Part shown: positions 13,152-23,027 of the stretch, piece after piece | Layout: each line of letters opens with the position of its first letter | Position numbering within the stretch: the first letter of the stretch is position 1 | Origin: UMGS1387 sp045540015 | GTDB lineage: Bacteria; Bacillota; Clostridia; Oscillospirales; CAG-382 | Direction: 5' to 3' | Length of the DNA stretch: 27,246 nt | Assembly (NCBI GenBank): GCA_045540015.1 | Contig: JAZQGP010000005.1 | Span: 1-27,246, forward strand | Made by a program: the position numbers and the translations under genes | Notes under the pieces: generated by a model | Seen by the model: only the letters and a program-made list of their open reading frames with translations | The model's database searches: none | Told to the model about the DNA's origin: nothing

Positions 13152-16100
13152 TTGATGACGACGTTGTCAAGCTCAAAGGAGCCCGAGGTAGTTTCTGAAG
13201 GAGGCTCTATGTAGCAGGAGAATTTAGATTCGGCAGTTGATTTCATATCCTTAACTGTGTATTCCTTTTCGTAGTGTCTCCACTCTCCGTCAGCAGGAAG
13301 CGTAATCCCGCCTATAACATGGTTGGTGTTGCCGTCGGCGCCTGCATACTGAATGTTTACCGAAAGTCTCAGATCTGTCGGATCTCCGTTTGAATCGGAA
13401 ATAGCTCTTGCGTCAAAGGAAATTTTGTAGGTTTTTCCCGATTTGAACGGGTATACATGGATGGCGTACGTCCACGACTTCTTTTGCGCACCGATAAAGC
13501 GGTAGACGTGGTTATCGGGATTTGCAGAGTCTTCTTCAATGGTAACCGTCGCATTGTTCGAGTAGAAGGTTTTAACACCCTCTCTCTCGGCATCTCCGTT
13601 TATTATTCCCGAAAAATCCTCTGCCGTTTCTTCGTCGTAGTCGGGATTTTCGATGAGCTTTATGTAATCTATTTCGGCATAGCCGATTGCGTTAAACGGG
13701 TCTACTCTTATGCTTTTAATGTATCCGTACCAGCTTTCGTTTGACGACACGTCAATCGTGAAGGTTTGGTATTCTCCGCCTGTGTTTCTGCCGGGAAGAG
13801 AACAACTTACCCTCTTTTTTTCGTTCCATACAGTGTCAAAGCCCGTTGTAAAGTATACGGAAAGGTCTCCCGGATATGAGTTGCACTCGTATTTCATACG
13901 CACTTCTACTGCCGAATATTTTGCGGCAGGTACCAAGCTTTCATCAAAATGCTTTGTTATATTCGGGTCCTTATTGTTTGTCCGGGTGTTATCAAGTGTG
14001 ATATAGCCGTCGTTGGTCAAGAGCTTTGCGTTGTTACCGCTCCAACCGCCTGTTGTGTAATAATTGAATTCCCAAATGTTTGTTTTTCCGAGGGTTTCGT
14101 CGGAGTACAGCTCTATTTCGGGAGTTTCTACAATATAGTTATGAGAAGCTTTTCTGAAAGTAAACCCGAGTGCTTCGGCGAGAGTTTTATAAGAAAGCAT
14201 CGGCAGTCCGTCGGTTTGGTAAAGCGTGTATCCGAGAGCTTTTTCCTCACCGTCAACAGTATAGGTGTTCTTCCCTACCGTGTACACAACCTTATGGTTA
14301 TTCGCTTCGATTGTGAGAATCTTTTGCTCGTGGTTCCAGTTGATAAGTGAATGCATGATGTAATTCACGGCAGTTTCGGGATCATACGGGAAAAGATACT
14401 CATCTCCCATAAGCTCGGGTTGAATCACGCTTTTTATCCTCTGATTGTTGATAATAAGCCCTTGTCTTGCATCAAGCAATTCGACTTCATAAATCTCAAA
14501 ATCAATTCCGACTCCTGTTGCAGGGTCGATTCTGAGCTGTCCGAGTTTTCCACTCCAGCCTTGTTTGCCGTTAAGGTTGAACATATAGTCGCGTATTTCG
14601 CTTGTATCGGCTTTAGTTCTTATTGATTTTACTTCATTCAGCACCTTATCTTCTTCGGTTGAATAAAAAATCTGCATTTCACAATTCTTGGGAACCTTCA
14701 TTCTGACTCTTATTGTATCGACATTGCTTATATCCGTACCCATCGCATCTTCAAAATAAACCTGAAAGTCGGCAGAGCTGCTCGTTCCCGAAACAACACC
14801 GTCTGTTACCGTGAGGTTTTCGACACCGCTTTTTTTCACGTTTTCCGACGTCAGAGACAGCTTCTTTACGCTTACGTATTCGCAGCCGTCGATAGTTACG
14901 GTTTCCTCGAGAAACGGTGTGTGATCGCCCTGATAGCGAAGGAGTCTTGCGTACTGAGGATAGAGGTACTGTATGCGCTTGCCCTGCGCTTGTGTAGGAA
15001 CAACATCGGTGTGGCTGCTTTTAAGTGACGTATAGTTATCTCTGAGAACGTCAAGATATCCAAAACCGTGCAAAGCCTCTGCGGGCATGATATATGTTCC
15101 TTCACCGTATTCGTTCCAGGTCGAGAGCCATACAAGCTTTTCCTGCCAGGTGGATGCTTTTGCATATTCGGGAATATAGGTGTTCTTAACCCAGTCGTGG
15201 CATTTATCGTAATCGGAAAGCGACATGAGCGGCATTTTCATATTACGCCATGCAAAGTCGGAATATCCGACGCTTATTGTGGGTATCTGATAAACCGTTC
15301 CGGTTTCTACGGCCTTTTCTGCACCTTCAAGGTTTTTACTTACGTTTGTTTCATAGGTGTAGCCTGTAGCTCCCCAGTGATACGCCGCACTTGCATCTAT
15401 TCCAACATTTGCAAGAGTTACGATATCTCCGTTTGAAACATAGAGCATACCGTCAAAGCCGTGTTCTCTTGCAACCTCTTCAAGATACTCAAGCTCAATT
15501 TTTGTCTGCTGCTCCGTACCGAACATCTTATCACTTACAATAGTGTTAATTGAATACACGTAAAGCACGAGCCTGTTATCTATTACAAGATAGTTCTCAT
15601 CAAGGAAATAGTTTTCAAACCAGTACGGAATTACGTAGTTTCTGAACTGTTCAGGCTTGAACTTTGTTCCGCTGGCTTCCCAGATAATGCAATACTTCAT
15701 GTAGTCCTCATACCTTGAAAGCTGATATCCGTCGTGAAGCTGTGAGGAAAGCCTCGGTGTCTTTATAGGTCCTTCTTGCACACCACCCGCGTACCAGCAG
15801 AAAGCCTGGGCATCAATTCCGTGTTCAACCATGAACTTGATTTCCCAGTCTGCGCTTTCGGGACTGCCCTCATCATAGTAGCCGAGAACAGGCTTGTTTT
15901 CGTCATACGGAGTTATAACCGCCCAGCCGAAGTGTGTGCTGTCATCCTTCCAGAGAGAGCAGACATTTGTCACAACAATGTAGTCGTCAAGGTCGGCTTT
16001 TGCAGACGGTTCGGGAACATAATCCTCGTAGTCGATAATGGGTTTTATTTCGATTTCATCTATTCTTGCGTTTCCGCTTTCCGAGCTTATATCAAGGGTA

Positions 16101-17491
16101 TCTACCGCACCGGAATTTCGAAGCGGAACGATTTTGGGAGTTCTTGCGTTTACAAGAATCTCAGCCTGTCCCATTGTCGGGTCTGCTTCAATTCTCAATC
16201 TGTACCACATATTCGCGGTAAGCTTTTCATAAACGGGGATTCCGTTTGCACAGAGCACGCCGCCGTCGTTCTTCAGTTCAACGGCAACAGCGTTACCGTT
16301 CTTTATTCTTATGCTTACATTCTCGTTTTCGGGGAATATTGCAAGCATATCAACAGCATATTTTGTTCCAATCTCAGAAAAGCTCTTTGTAACACGGCTT
16401 TCTCCCGGAAGAACAATTTCACCGTCGGATACAGAAGCATCACCTTGCGTTTCCCAGCCGTATGCTTCTTCGATGCCGAAGGTGTCAAAGTTTTCAAAAA
16501 CTCCGTAATTTGCGGTCATGGTTATTTTTCCGGGATTTATTGTTCCTATTCCTTCCCGGTCGATTGCAAAACGGAAGTTTACCGTATTATCGGAAAGCAA
16601 TGCATGCTCTCCGCAGTACACATCATCAATGTACGTTTCACTCTTGCCCGAAACGAAATCGAGATATATTCTGAATTTTTGAGAGTCGGTATTGTCGTTA
16701 TCTGCAAGATGTGTATACTCGCCGTCAGAGCCGAGAATATACCAGCTGCCTTCATCAAATCTTATACGGTATGCAGGAAAATCCGATTCATCACGGAATT
16801 CCATGCATATGCCGTTTCCGCTGAAATCGGCCGAAAATTCGGCAGTAATTCTGCCCTCGTTTATCTTATTGAATTCGCGGATAAGCGCAGAGCCTTGTGT
16901 TGTGCTGATATCAGTAACACCGCTTATGCTGTGTTCTATATTCACTCTTGCCGCACCGCCTCTGTTATCAAGCACCCATCCCGAAGGAATATTCTCGCGA
17001 ACACTTCGGTTATCACCCGTAAGTCCGTTATCCATTGTTCCGTCGGAATACACAAACATGTAAGCCTCATGCACATCCGTACCTACAAGATTTACTGTTC
17101 TGCAATAGCTGCAGGGAGTAAGCTTTTGCGTGTCCGACAGCAGCATGGCTTTTATCATATCGGCGCCTGTTATATCAAGTCCCATGTCTTCAAACAGAAC
17201 CTCGATGCGGCCGCTTGACGCCTTCATGTCAGAATGTTTTACGTCAATAAGCTTTCCGTCTGCATAGCTCGCAGCAAACAAAATACATTTTCTGTAGATT
17301 CCCTCAGGAAAGCTTACCTTATTCTCGTCCAACGTAAACTCAATGTCCAGAAAAAGATCGCCTATATCAACAAAGCTGTCGTCCGAGTAAGATAATTCTG
17401 CACTTTCATCGTTTTGTGCATATGCAAGCGTCATGCAAGCAAGCACAGCAGCAACAACGCCCAAAAGCGTTACAGTCAATCTTCTTTTCAT
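13139..17491 (-). CDS. secreted multidomain GH99/WbsX-like glycoside hydrolase, no SLH anchor
   Basis: The product is 1450 residues. A signal peptide (1-25, likely cut after AYA) leads into a beta-rich module (30-138) and two LamG-like sandwiches (about 142-336 and 342-486). The catalytic GH99/WbsX-like domain (about 503-855) follows, then a beta-sandwich (870-1006), a copper-amine-oxidase-N-type stalk domain (1011-1125), another sandwich (1137-1290) and a CBM4_9-like domain (1294-1450). The catalytic domain has WNEYGEG with Glu794 and Glu797, spaced like the GH99 pair Glu333 and Glu336. GH99 enzymes cut inside alpha-mannans, but the substrate here is unknown. AAAGGA precedes the ATG. It lies 79 bases after the 1670-residue gene and is probably co-transcribed. 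Its last codons and stop come from a repeat palindrome. Confidence 0.85.
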   Translation of the reverse strand: MKRRLTVTLLGVVAAVLACMTLAYAQNDESAELSYSDDSFVDIGDLFLDIEFTLDENKVSFPEGIYRKCILFAASYADGKLIDVKHSDMKASSGRIEVLFEDMGLDITGADMIKAMLLSDTQKLTPCSYCRTVNLVGTDVHEAYMFVYSDGTMDNGLTGDNRSVRENIPSGWVLDNRGGAARVNIEHSISGVTDISTTQGSALIREFNKINEGRITAEFSADFSGNGICMEFRDESDFPAYRIRFDEGSWYILGSDGEYTHLADNDNTDSQKFRIYLDFVSGKSETYIDDVYCGEHALLSDNTVNFRFAIDREGIGTINPGKITMTANYGVFENFDTFGIEEAYGWETQGDASVSDGEIVLPGESRVTKSFSEIGTKYAVDMLAIFPENENVSIRIKNGNAVAVELKNDGGVLCANGIPVYEKLTANMWYRLRIEADPTMGQAEILVNARTPKIVPLRNSGAVDTLDISSESGNARIDEIEIKPIIDYEDYVPEPSAKADLDDYIVVTNVCSLWKDDSTHFGWAVITPYDENKPVLGYYDEGSPESADWEIKFMVEHGIDAQAFCWYAGGVQEGPIKTPRLSSQLHDGYQLSRYEDYMKYCIIWEASGTKFKPEQFRNYVIPYWFENYFLDENYLVIDNRLVLYVYSINTIVSDKMFGTEQQTKIELEYLEEVAREHGFDGMLYVSNGDIVTLANVGIDASAAYHWGATGYTYETNVSKNLEGAEKAVETGTVYQIPTISVGYSDFAWRNMKMPLMSLSDYDKCHDWVKNTYIPEYAKASTWQEKLVWLSTWNEYGEGTYIMPAEALHGFGYLDVLRDNYTSLKSSHTDVVPTQAQGKRIQYLYPQYARLLRYQGDHTPFLEETVTIDGCEYVSVKKLSLTSENVKKSGVENLTVTDGVVSGTSSSADFQVYFEDAMGTDISNVDTIRVRMKVPKNCEMQIFYSTEEDKVLNEVKSIRTKADTSEIRDYMFNLNGKQGWSGKLGQLRIDPATGVGIDFEIYEVELLDARQGLIINNQRIKSVIQPELMGDEYLFPYDPETAVNYIMHSLINWNHEQKILTIEANNHKVVYTVGKNTYTVDGEEKALGYTLYQTDGLPMLSYKTLAEALGFTFRKASHNYIVETPEIELYSDETLGKTNIWEFNYYTTGGWSGNNAKLLTNDGYITLDNTRTNNKDPNITKHFDESLVPAAKYSAVEVRMKYECNSYPGDLSVYFTTGFDTVWNEKKRVSCSLPGRNTGGEYQTFTIDVSSNESWYGYIKSIRVDPFNAIGYAEIDYIKLIENPDYDEETAEDFSGIINGDAEREGVKTFYSNNATVTIEEDSANPDNHVYRFIGAQKKSWTYAIHVYPFKSGKTYKISFDARAISDSNGDPTDLRLSVNIQYAGADGNTNHVIGGITLPADGEWRHYEKEYTVKDMKSTAESKFSCYIEPPSETTSGSFELDNVVINLLS

Positions 17492-17521
17492 CGAATTTTC
17501 CTTTCTTATTTATATGGTCTA

Positions 17522-17545
17522 AGAGGCACGGAAAACCGTGCCTCT
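17522..17545 (-). other. hairpin between the two glycosidase genes
   Basis: AGAGGCACGG and CCGTGCCTCT form a perfect 10-bp stem with a 4-nt loop, 25 bases after the stop of the 1670-residue gene. It has no T run on the minus strand, and no promoter is visible before the next gene. It may partly terminate or stabilise the message, setting unequal expression of the two genes. Confidence 0.55.
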
Positions 17546-17570
17546 GCCATATTTCATTTATCTTTAGGGG

Positions 17571-20500
17571 TTATTTCACAAATCTGATGTAGTCAACATC
17601 GGCAGTACCAACACCGTTGAACGGGTCGATACGGACGGAGGTAACGTTTCCTGTCCAGGTTTCAAGCGCTGACATATCTACCGTGAATACTACCCAGTCG
17701 CCGTCTGTGGACATTGCCTCGTGCTTAACATACGCAACCTTCTTTTCGTTCCACGACTTATCGACATCAGTTATAAAGTAGATAGCAAGAGAAGAAATGC
17801 CTGTGTGTTCATAGTCATACTTCATTCTTACTTCCATTGTCTTAAAGCTGCTTGTCGAAACCTTAAGACCGCTTATTGACATACTCGGGTCGCTGTGATC
17901 CTTTGTAGTATTATCAATATTCATATACTCGCCGTTTGCGGTAAGCTCAGAATTGTTGGAACCCCAGCCTTCTGTTTCAAAGGTGTTGAATTCCCAGTAG
18001 GTTCCGTCACTCTGAGTCTTCTTTTCTTCAAAGCGTGCAATTTCGGGAGTTTCGATATAAACCTTTCCGCCCTCGCTCTTATATGTAAAGCCGAAAGCCT
18101 GTGCAAGTGTCTTATAGGAGAGCATCGGCAGACCGTCGGTTGCATAAAGCGTATAGCCGAGAGGCTTTGACACTCCGTCAACCGTGAAGGTGTCCTTGCC
18201 AAGCATGTATACAACCTTGTGGTTATTTGCTTCGAGAGTAAGCTCTTTTGCATCATGGTTCCAGGTCATAAATGCATACATGATGTAATGCACCGCAGTT
18301 TCGGGGTCAAACGGGAAAAGTATTTCATCGCCGTTCTTTTCGGGCTTAATAACGCTTTCGAGCTTCTGGTTGTTGATATAAAGCTCGCTGTTTTCTACGG
18401 TTGCTTCTTCCTCGGAAACAACAGTCTCTAAAAATTCTATAGACACGAGCGAGAAGCTTATTCCCTCTCCGTCGGTCGGGTCAACCCTGAGTCCCTTGAG
18501 AGTACCTGTAAACAATTCTGCCTTATCCATCTTGTTGACATCTACTATATACTCACGCATATCGTCGCTTGTGGAGTTGAAGCGGACTGTCTTGCTTTCA
18601 CTGAGAGAGCCGTCAACGCTTGTTGTATAGTAAATTGTCATGCGCTTGCCTCTGGGAAGCTTGGTCTTGACTCTTATCTTATCTACCTTGTCAAGGTCAA
18701 TTTCTTCAATATTTGAAACATATGCGGAAAAGTCATCTTTTTCGCTTGTTCCGCTGAGCATACCGCCCTCATAGCTTACATTTGTAATGCCTACAAGGTT
18801 TAAAGCTTTTGCATCGGCAAATGTCACGGTCTGGAGCACCTCATAGTTTTCCTCTGCCGCCTGTGTGCCTTTTACCTTGAGGAAATCTATTGAACCGAGA
18901 GTAAATTCCACACCCTCGCCGTCGGTCGGGTCGATTCTGAGCTTTTTAAGGGTTCCCGTCCACAGAGGAAGTGCGCTTACGTCTATCTCATAAGCCTTCA
19001 TATCGGAGGATGTTGAGGTAAATCTCAATGTCTTATCCTCACCCATACTCGGGCTTTCCTCTGTTGTGTAGTATATTGTAGTCTGCTTTCCTGCAGGTAT
19101 TTTAAGGTTTACAACAAGCTTATCGACAATATCAAGCTTCACGGGCTCAATTGTTGGATAAAGCGAGAAGTCATGTATACTGCTTGTTCCCGTAACTGCG
19201 CCGTTTTCAAATGAGGTATTCTCAACACCCACAACAGAGACAGTTCCGTTTTCAAAGGTGACAGAAGATTCAACCTCATATTCGGTCGATGTGCCTGCGC
19301 CCTTTATACCGATAAACTCAATAGCACCGAGTGAGAACGAAACTCCCGCGTCGTCAGAGGGGTCAATTCTGAGCTTTGTAAGTGTTCCCTTCCAGCCCTG
19401 AAGAGCCGAAGTATCATACTCATACGCCGTCATTTCGTTGGAGGTAGAAGTGATTCTGATTGTCTGGGATTCGGAAAGGCTGGGAGCTGCTGAGGTTGCA
19501 TAATATACAGTAGCTACCTTTCCTGCGGGAAGCTTGATATTAAACTTAATCTTCTTTGCATTGTCAAGCTCTGTTCCAATAGAATTATCGGGATAAACCT
19601 GAGGATTATTATTATTTGTAACACCGGAAATTACTCCGTCTGAATATGTTATGTCTTCAATGCCGGTTGTTCCGATTGCTCCCTGCTCAAACATTACAAC
19701 GTTTTGTGTTTCGTACTCTACAGGCGTATCATCATCCTCTTCTTCCTTGGGCTCGAAAATGGACATATCCATGCCGTAGTAGCCCTGACGGCGAAGAAGT
19801 CTTGCATACTGCGGGTAGAGGTGTGTAATTCTTTCACTCTGTGCATCTGTCGGAACAACATCCTCGTGGTCTGCGCCGAGGTTTGTATACTTATCTCTTA
19901 TTACATCAACATATCCAAAGCCGCGAAGCGCCTCAGACGGCATGATATATGTACCCTCACCGTATTCGTTCCAGGTTGAGAGCCAAACCATCTTTTCCTG
20001 CCACGTGCCTTTTTCTGCATATGTGGGAATATATGTGCTCTTTACCCATTCGTGGCTCTTTTCATAATCGTAAATGCTCATAAGAGGAGCTTTTGCACCA
20101 CGCCATGCGTAGTCGGAATAACCTACGCTTATTGTGGGTATCTGGTATACCTTATCGGAAACAAGTGCATTGGAGGTGTTTCTGTCAACATTTGTCTGAT
20201 ATGTATATCCGGCTGCATCCCAATGGTATGCGGCGCTTGCATCAATGCCAAGCTCTTCGAGAGTGGTAATGGCACCGTTTGAAATATAAAGCATTCCGTC
20301 AAAGCCGTGTCCTTTTGCAACGTCTTCAAGATAATCAAGCTCTGCCTTTGCCTGCTCTACGGAGCCGAACATTGACGAGCCGGTAAGTGTACCAAGTCCG
20401 TATATATGAAGTACGGGCTTATTGTCAACTACAAGGTAGTTTTCATCAAGGAAGTAGTTTTCAAACCAATAAGGAACTACATGGTTTCTGAACTGGTCAG

Positions 20501-22583
20501 CCTTGAACCATGCACCGCCTGCCGCTTCCCAGATAAGGCAGTACTTCATGTAGTCCTCATACTTCGCCTGCTGATAACCGTCATGAAGCTGATAGGAATT
20601 ATGCGGAGTCTTGAGAGGTCCTATTTTTACATCTGCGTACCAGCATAATGCCTGAACGTCAATTCCGTGTTCTGCCATGAACTTGATTTCCCAGTCGGCA
20701 CTTTCGGGGTTACCTTCATCATAGTAGCCGAGAACCGGTTTGTTTTCGTCATAAGGTGTAATGCACGCCCAACCCCAGTGAATACCGTTATTTCTCCACA
20801 GTGAGCATACGTTCATTGCAACAATATAGTCGGAAAGGTCTGCCTTTGCCGAAGGCTCCGGAACATAGTCATAGTGGTCTGCAAGGTTATAAACCTTGAT
20901 ATTGTCAAATCTTGCGTTTCCGTTTTCGGAGGAAATAGCAAGTGTATCTACGGGATTTGTTGTGCTAAGGGAAACCTCGCCTACGGTTCTGCCGTTTACG
21001 ATGATTTCGGCCTTTGCGGTACTTGGATTTGCTTCAACGCGAAGTCTGTACCACATGTTCTTTGTAAGGTCATAGACTGCTTTGCCGTTAGCAAGAAGCT
21101 TTCCGTCCTTGCTCTTAAGCTCTATGGCGCTTGCGCTGCCGCTCATTACCTTAAAGGACGCTGTTTCTCCCTCGGGGAAAATTGCAAGCATTTCTGCAAC
21201 GTACTTTGTATCAATTGCATCAAAAGGTTTTATTACGCTTGCCTTATCTGTAAGAACAAGCTCTCCGAGAGTTATGGCTGCATTACCCTCAACCTTCCAG
21301 CCGTAAGCCTCTTCAAGAGCAAAGGTGTCAAAGATTTCAAAAACACCGTAGTTTGCAACCATATTTACCTTCTTCGGGAATATACCGCCTGTTCCCTTTT
21401 CATCAATTGCAAAGCGGAAGTTTACGATATTGTCGGAAAGAAGAGAATGCTCGCCGTAGTAAACGTTGTCAATATAGGTTTTGCTCTTGCCCATAGTAAA
21501 GTCAAGATAAATTCTGAACTTTTCGTTCTTTTCCTGACTTGCCTTTACAAGAGTTGTATACTTTCCGTCTTTTCCGAGAATCGCCCAGCTATCATCAACA
21601 ATCTTTATGCTGTATGCAGGGTTTCCTTTATCATCGCGGTATTCAATATATGCACCGTTACCCTTTACCAGTGCCGAAAACTCGGCAACAACCTTATCTT
21701 CGCTTATCTTATTGAACTCGCGGATAAGTGCCGTGCCCTGAGTTTCGCTGACGTCCTCAATGCCCGTTACCACCTGCTCAATGCTTGTTCTTGCCGTACC
21801 GCCTCTGTTATCAAGCACCCATCCGGAAGCAATGTTATCTCTCACGCTTGTCTTCTGGGCTGCAAGAATGGAGTTATCGTAGGAGCCGTCGCTGTACACG
21901 AACTGATAAGCATCGCGTGCGGTATATTCCTTGAGAGCTTTTTCAAGTCTGTTTTCGGGAATTGCAACGCGGTTTATAATTGCCGCAGCTTCGCTTCTCT
22001 TGATGTCTGCATCGGGATTAAATGTACCGTATGCATCAGAGCCCATTACTACGCCTGCGTTATAAAGCATGAGAATCTTTGAAGCGTAGTCGTTTGACTC
22101 GATAACATCGGGAATATGCTCAACGCCGTTAATCGCCTTGAACTCGCTTGCAGGAACTGCGTCTGCAAAGAGAACTGCCATTTCCGCTCGTGTTATGTTT
22201 CTTGTGTAGCTGTCGAAATCGTCAGCCTTGATAATGCCGTTGTCTACAGCATACTTTACAAAGCTGTCGTACCAGTTACCGCTTGTGCTGTTAGAGGGTG
22301 CTTCTTTTCCGTTGAAGTTTGCGTGAACGCGAACTGCCATTGTGATGCCCTGTGCAACCGTTACGTTGCCGTCGGGACTGAACACATCTGTGCTTGTTCC
22401 GTTCATGAAGCCAAGCTCATAAGCAGAAGCTACTTCCTTTGCATACCACGAAGTAGTCTTTACGTCTTTAAACTGCCCGTCGGTATAGGTGTTTGTTTTT
22501 GCAAAGGCAGCATTTGCACCGAGTGTTAAAGTACACGCGGCAAGCACGCCTGCAAAAAGCTTTGCGGTGATTTTTGTTTTCAT
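17571..22583 (-). CDS. SLH-anchored multidomain GH99/WbsX-like glycoside hydrolase
   Basis: The product is 1670 residues. The signal peptide (1-28, AFA) is followed by three SLH domains (about 32-85, 96-150, 155-212), which anchor proteins to cell-wall pyruvylated polymers. Next are LamG-like modules (224-416 and 425-566) and the GH99/WbsX-like domain (about 585-935) with WNEYGEG, Glu873 and Glu876. An acidic linker follows (KEEEDDD). Three tandem copies of a roughly 140-residue sandwich come next (957-1093, 1101-1238, 1246-1387), then a copper-amine-oxidase-N-type stalk (1400-1514) and a last sandwich (1528-1670). The C-terminal CBM4_9-like domain of its two paralogs is missing. AGGAG lies 7 bases before the ATG. 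It likely acts on glycans at the cell surface; the true substrate is unknown. Confidence 0.87.
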   Translation of the reverse strand: MKTKITAKLFAGVLAACTLTLGANAAFAKTNTYTDGQFKDVKTTSWYAKEVASAYELGFMNGTSTDVFSPDGNVTVAQGITMAVRVHANFNGKEAPSNSTSGNWYDSFVKYAVDNGIIKADDFDSYTRNITRAEMAVLFADAVPASEFKAINGVEHIPDVIESNDYASKILMLYNAGVVMGSDAYGTFNPDADIKRSEAAAIINRVAIPENRLEKALKEYTARDAYQFVYSDGSYDNSILAAQKTSVRDNIASGWVLDNRGGTARTSIEQVVTGIEDVSETQGTALIREFNKISEDKVVAEFSALVKGNGAYIEYRDDKGNPAYSIKIVDDSWAILGKDGKYTTLVKASQEKNEKFRIYLDFTMGKSKTYIDNVYYGEHSLLSDNIVNFRFAIDEKGTGGIFPKKVNMVANYGVFEIFDTFALEEAYGWKVEGNAAITLGELVLTDKASVIKPFDAIDTKYVAEMLAIFPEGETASFKVMSGSASAIELKSKDGKLLANGKAVYDLTKNMWYRLRVEANPSTAKAEIIVNGRTVGEVSLSTTNPVDTLAISSENGNARFDNIKVYNLADHYDYVPEPSAKADLSDYIVAMNVCSLWRNNGIHWGWACITPYDENKPVLGYYDEGNPESADWEIKFMAEHGIDVQALCWYADVKIGPLKTPHNSYQLHDGYQQAKYEDYMKYCLIWEAAGGAWFKADQFRNHVVPYWFENYFLDENYLVVDNKPVLHIYGLGTLTGSSMFGSVEQAKAELDYLEDVAKGHGFDGMLYISNGAITTLEELGIDASAAYHWDAAGYTYQTNVDRNTSNALVSDKVYQIPTISVGYSDYAWRGAKAPLMSIYDYEKSHEWVKSTYIPTYAEKGTWQEKMVWLSTWNEYGEGTYIMPSEALRGFGYVDVIRDKYTNLGADHEDVVPTDAQSERITHLYPQYARLLRRQGYYGMDMSIFEPKEEEDDDTPVEYETQNVVMFEQGAIGTTGIEDITYSDGVISGVTNNNNPQVYPDNSIGTELDNAKKIKFNIKLPAGKVATVYYATSAAPSLSESQTIRITSTSNEMTAYEYDTSALQGWKGTLTKLRIDPSDDAGVSFSLGAIEFIGIKGAGTSTEYEVESSVTFENGTVSVVGVENTSFENGAVTGTSSIHDFSLYPTIEPVKLDIVDKLVVNLKIPAGKQTTIYYTTEESPSMGEDKTLRFTSTSSDMKAYEIDVSALPLWTGTLKKLRIDPTDGEGVEFTLGSIDFLKVKGTQAAEENYEVLQTVTFADAKALNLVGITNVSYEGGMLSGTSEKDDFSAYVSNIEEIDLDKVDKIRVKTKLPRGKRMTIYYTTSVDGSLSESKTVRFNSTSDDMREYIVDVNKMDKAELFTGTLKGLRVDPTDGEGISFSLVSIEFLETVVSEEEATVENSELYINNQKLESVIKPEKNGDEILFPFDPETAVHYIMYAFMTWNHDAKELTLEANNHKVVYMLGKDTFTVDGVSKPLGYTLYATDGLPMLSYKTLAQAFGFTYKSEGGKVYIETPEIARFEEKKTQSDGTYWEFNTFETEGWGSNNSELTANGEYMNIDNTTKDHSDPSMSISGLKVSTSSFKTMEVRMKYDYEHTGISSLAIYFITDVDKSWNEKKVAYVKHEAMSTDGDWVVFTVDMSALETWTGNVTSVRIDPFNGVGTADVDYIRFVK
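18423..19715 (-). repeat. three tandem copies of a sandwich module within the 1670-residue gene
   Basis: These bases encode residues 957-1387. Each copy has the pattern LRIDP or LRVDP followed by D/G-x-G-V/I-x-F-S/T-L near its end and an I/V-Y-Y-T/A-T strand in the middle. The two neighbouring paralogs carry only one copy, so the array expanded in this gene. Confidence 0.75.
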
Positions 22584-22625
22584 GTCATCGCTCCTGTTCT
22601 TAAATTTATTTTTTATTTTTTATTA

Positions 22626-22654
22626 ATTATAACACATTTTTCGGTGAATGTATA
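22626..22654 (-). promoter_or_regulatory. promoter for the 1670-residue SLH gene
   Basis: On the minus strand, TATACA (22649-22654), a 17-base spacer and a perfect TATAAT (22626-22631), 43 bases before the ATG. The -35 box is only a partial match. Confidence 0.55.
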
Positions 22655-22977
22655 TGTTTTTTTTTGACAAATATATGGATATTCTTGATTTTTGCTCAGA
22701 ATTGTCCGTCTTCGGTACATACAATCATAGCAGTATTTTTTATTGAAGTCAACTCAAAAATCAGCAATTTGCATAATTATTTCTGTAAATATGATTATAC
22801 ATTACAATAACACAAAATTCAAGCTACAATACTATCATTTTATAAGGCATATTTTCATCCGAGCACATTAATATTAACAGCCAGATGTAAAAAAAACAAT
22901 ACAATAAACGATCTTTTTTGTATATTTTTTTTAGAAAATCGATACCGGCAGTTATCAAATGCAATACAAAGAGATAC

Positions 22978-23005
22978 AAAAACGGCGCAGATTTCCCTGC
23001 GCCGT
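22978..23005 (-). terminator. terminator after the partial third glycosidase gene
   Basis: ACGGCGCAG (22982-22990) and CTGCGCCGT (22997-23005) form a perfect 9-bp GC-rich stem with a 6-nt loop. On the minus strand it ends in a T run. It separates this gene from the two downstream paralogs. Confidence 0.85.
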
Positions 23006-23027
23006 CGGAAGTGCTGTTAAATCCGCT

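Larger units (their letters stand above)
22584..23027. other. AT-rich spacer upstream of the SLH glycosidase gene
   Basis: This 444-base stretch has no plausible gene. It holds the promoter of the 1670-residue gene at the left end and the terminator of the upstream paralog at the right end. Between them it is very AT-rich, with long T and A runs and no repeat or hairpin that I can support. Confidence 0.6.

Noticed and set aside
15776..17218. 480-codon plus-strand open frame opposite the 1450-residue gene
   Set aside because: Antisense shadow caused by codon bias of the real gene; no ribosome site or recognisable domain. The similar 402-codon frame at 20874-22082 was rejected for the same reason.
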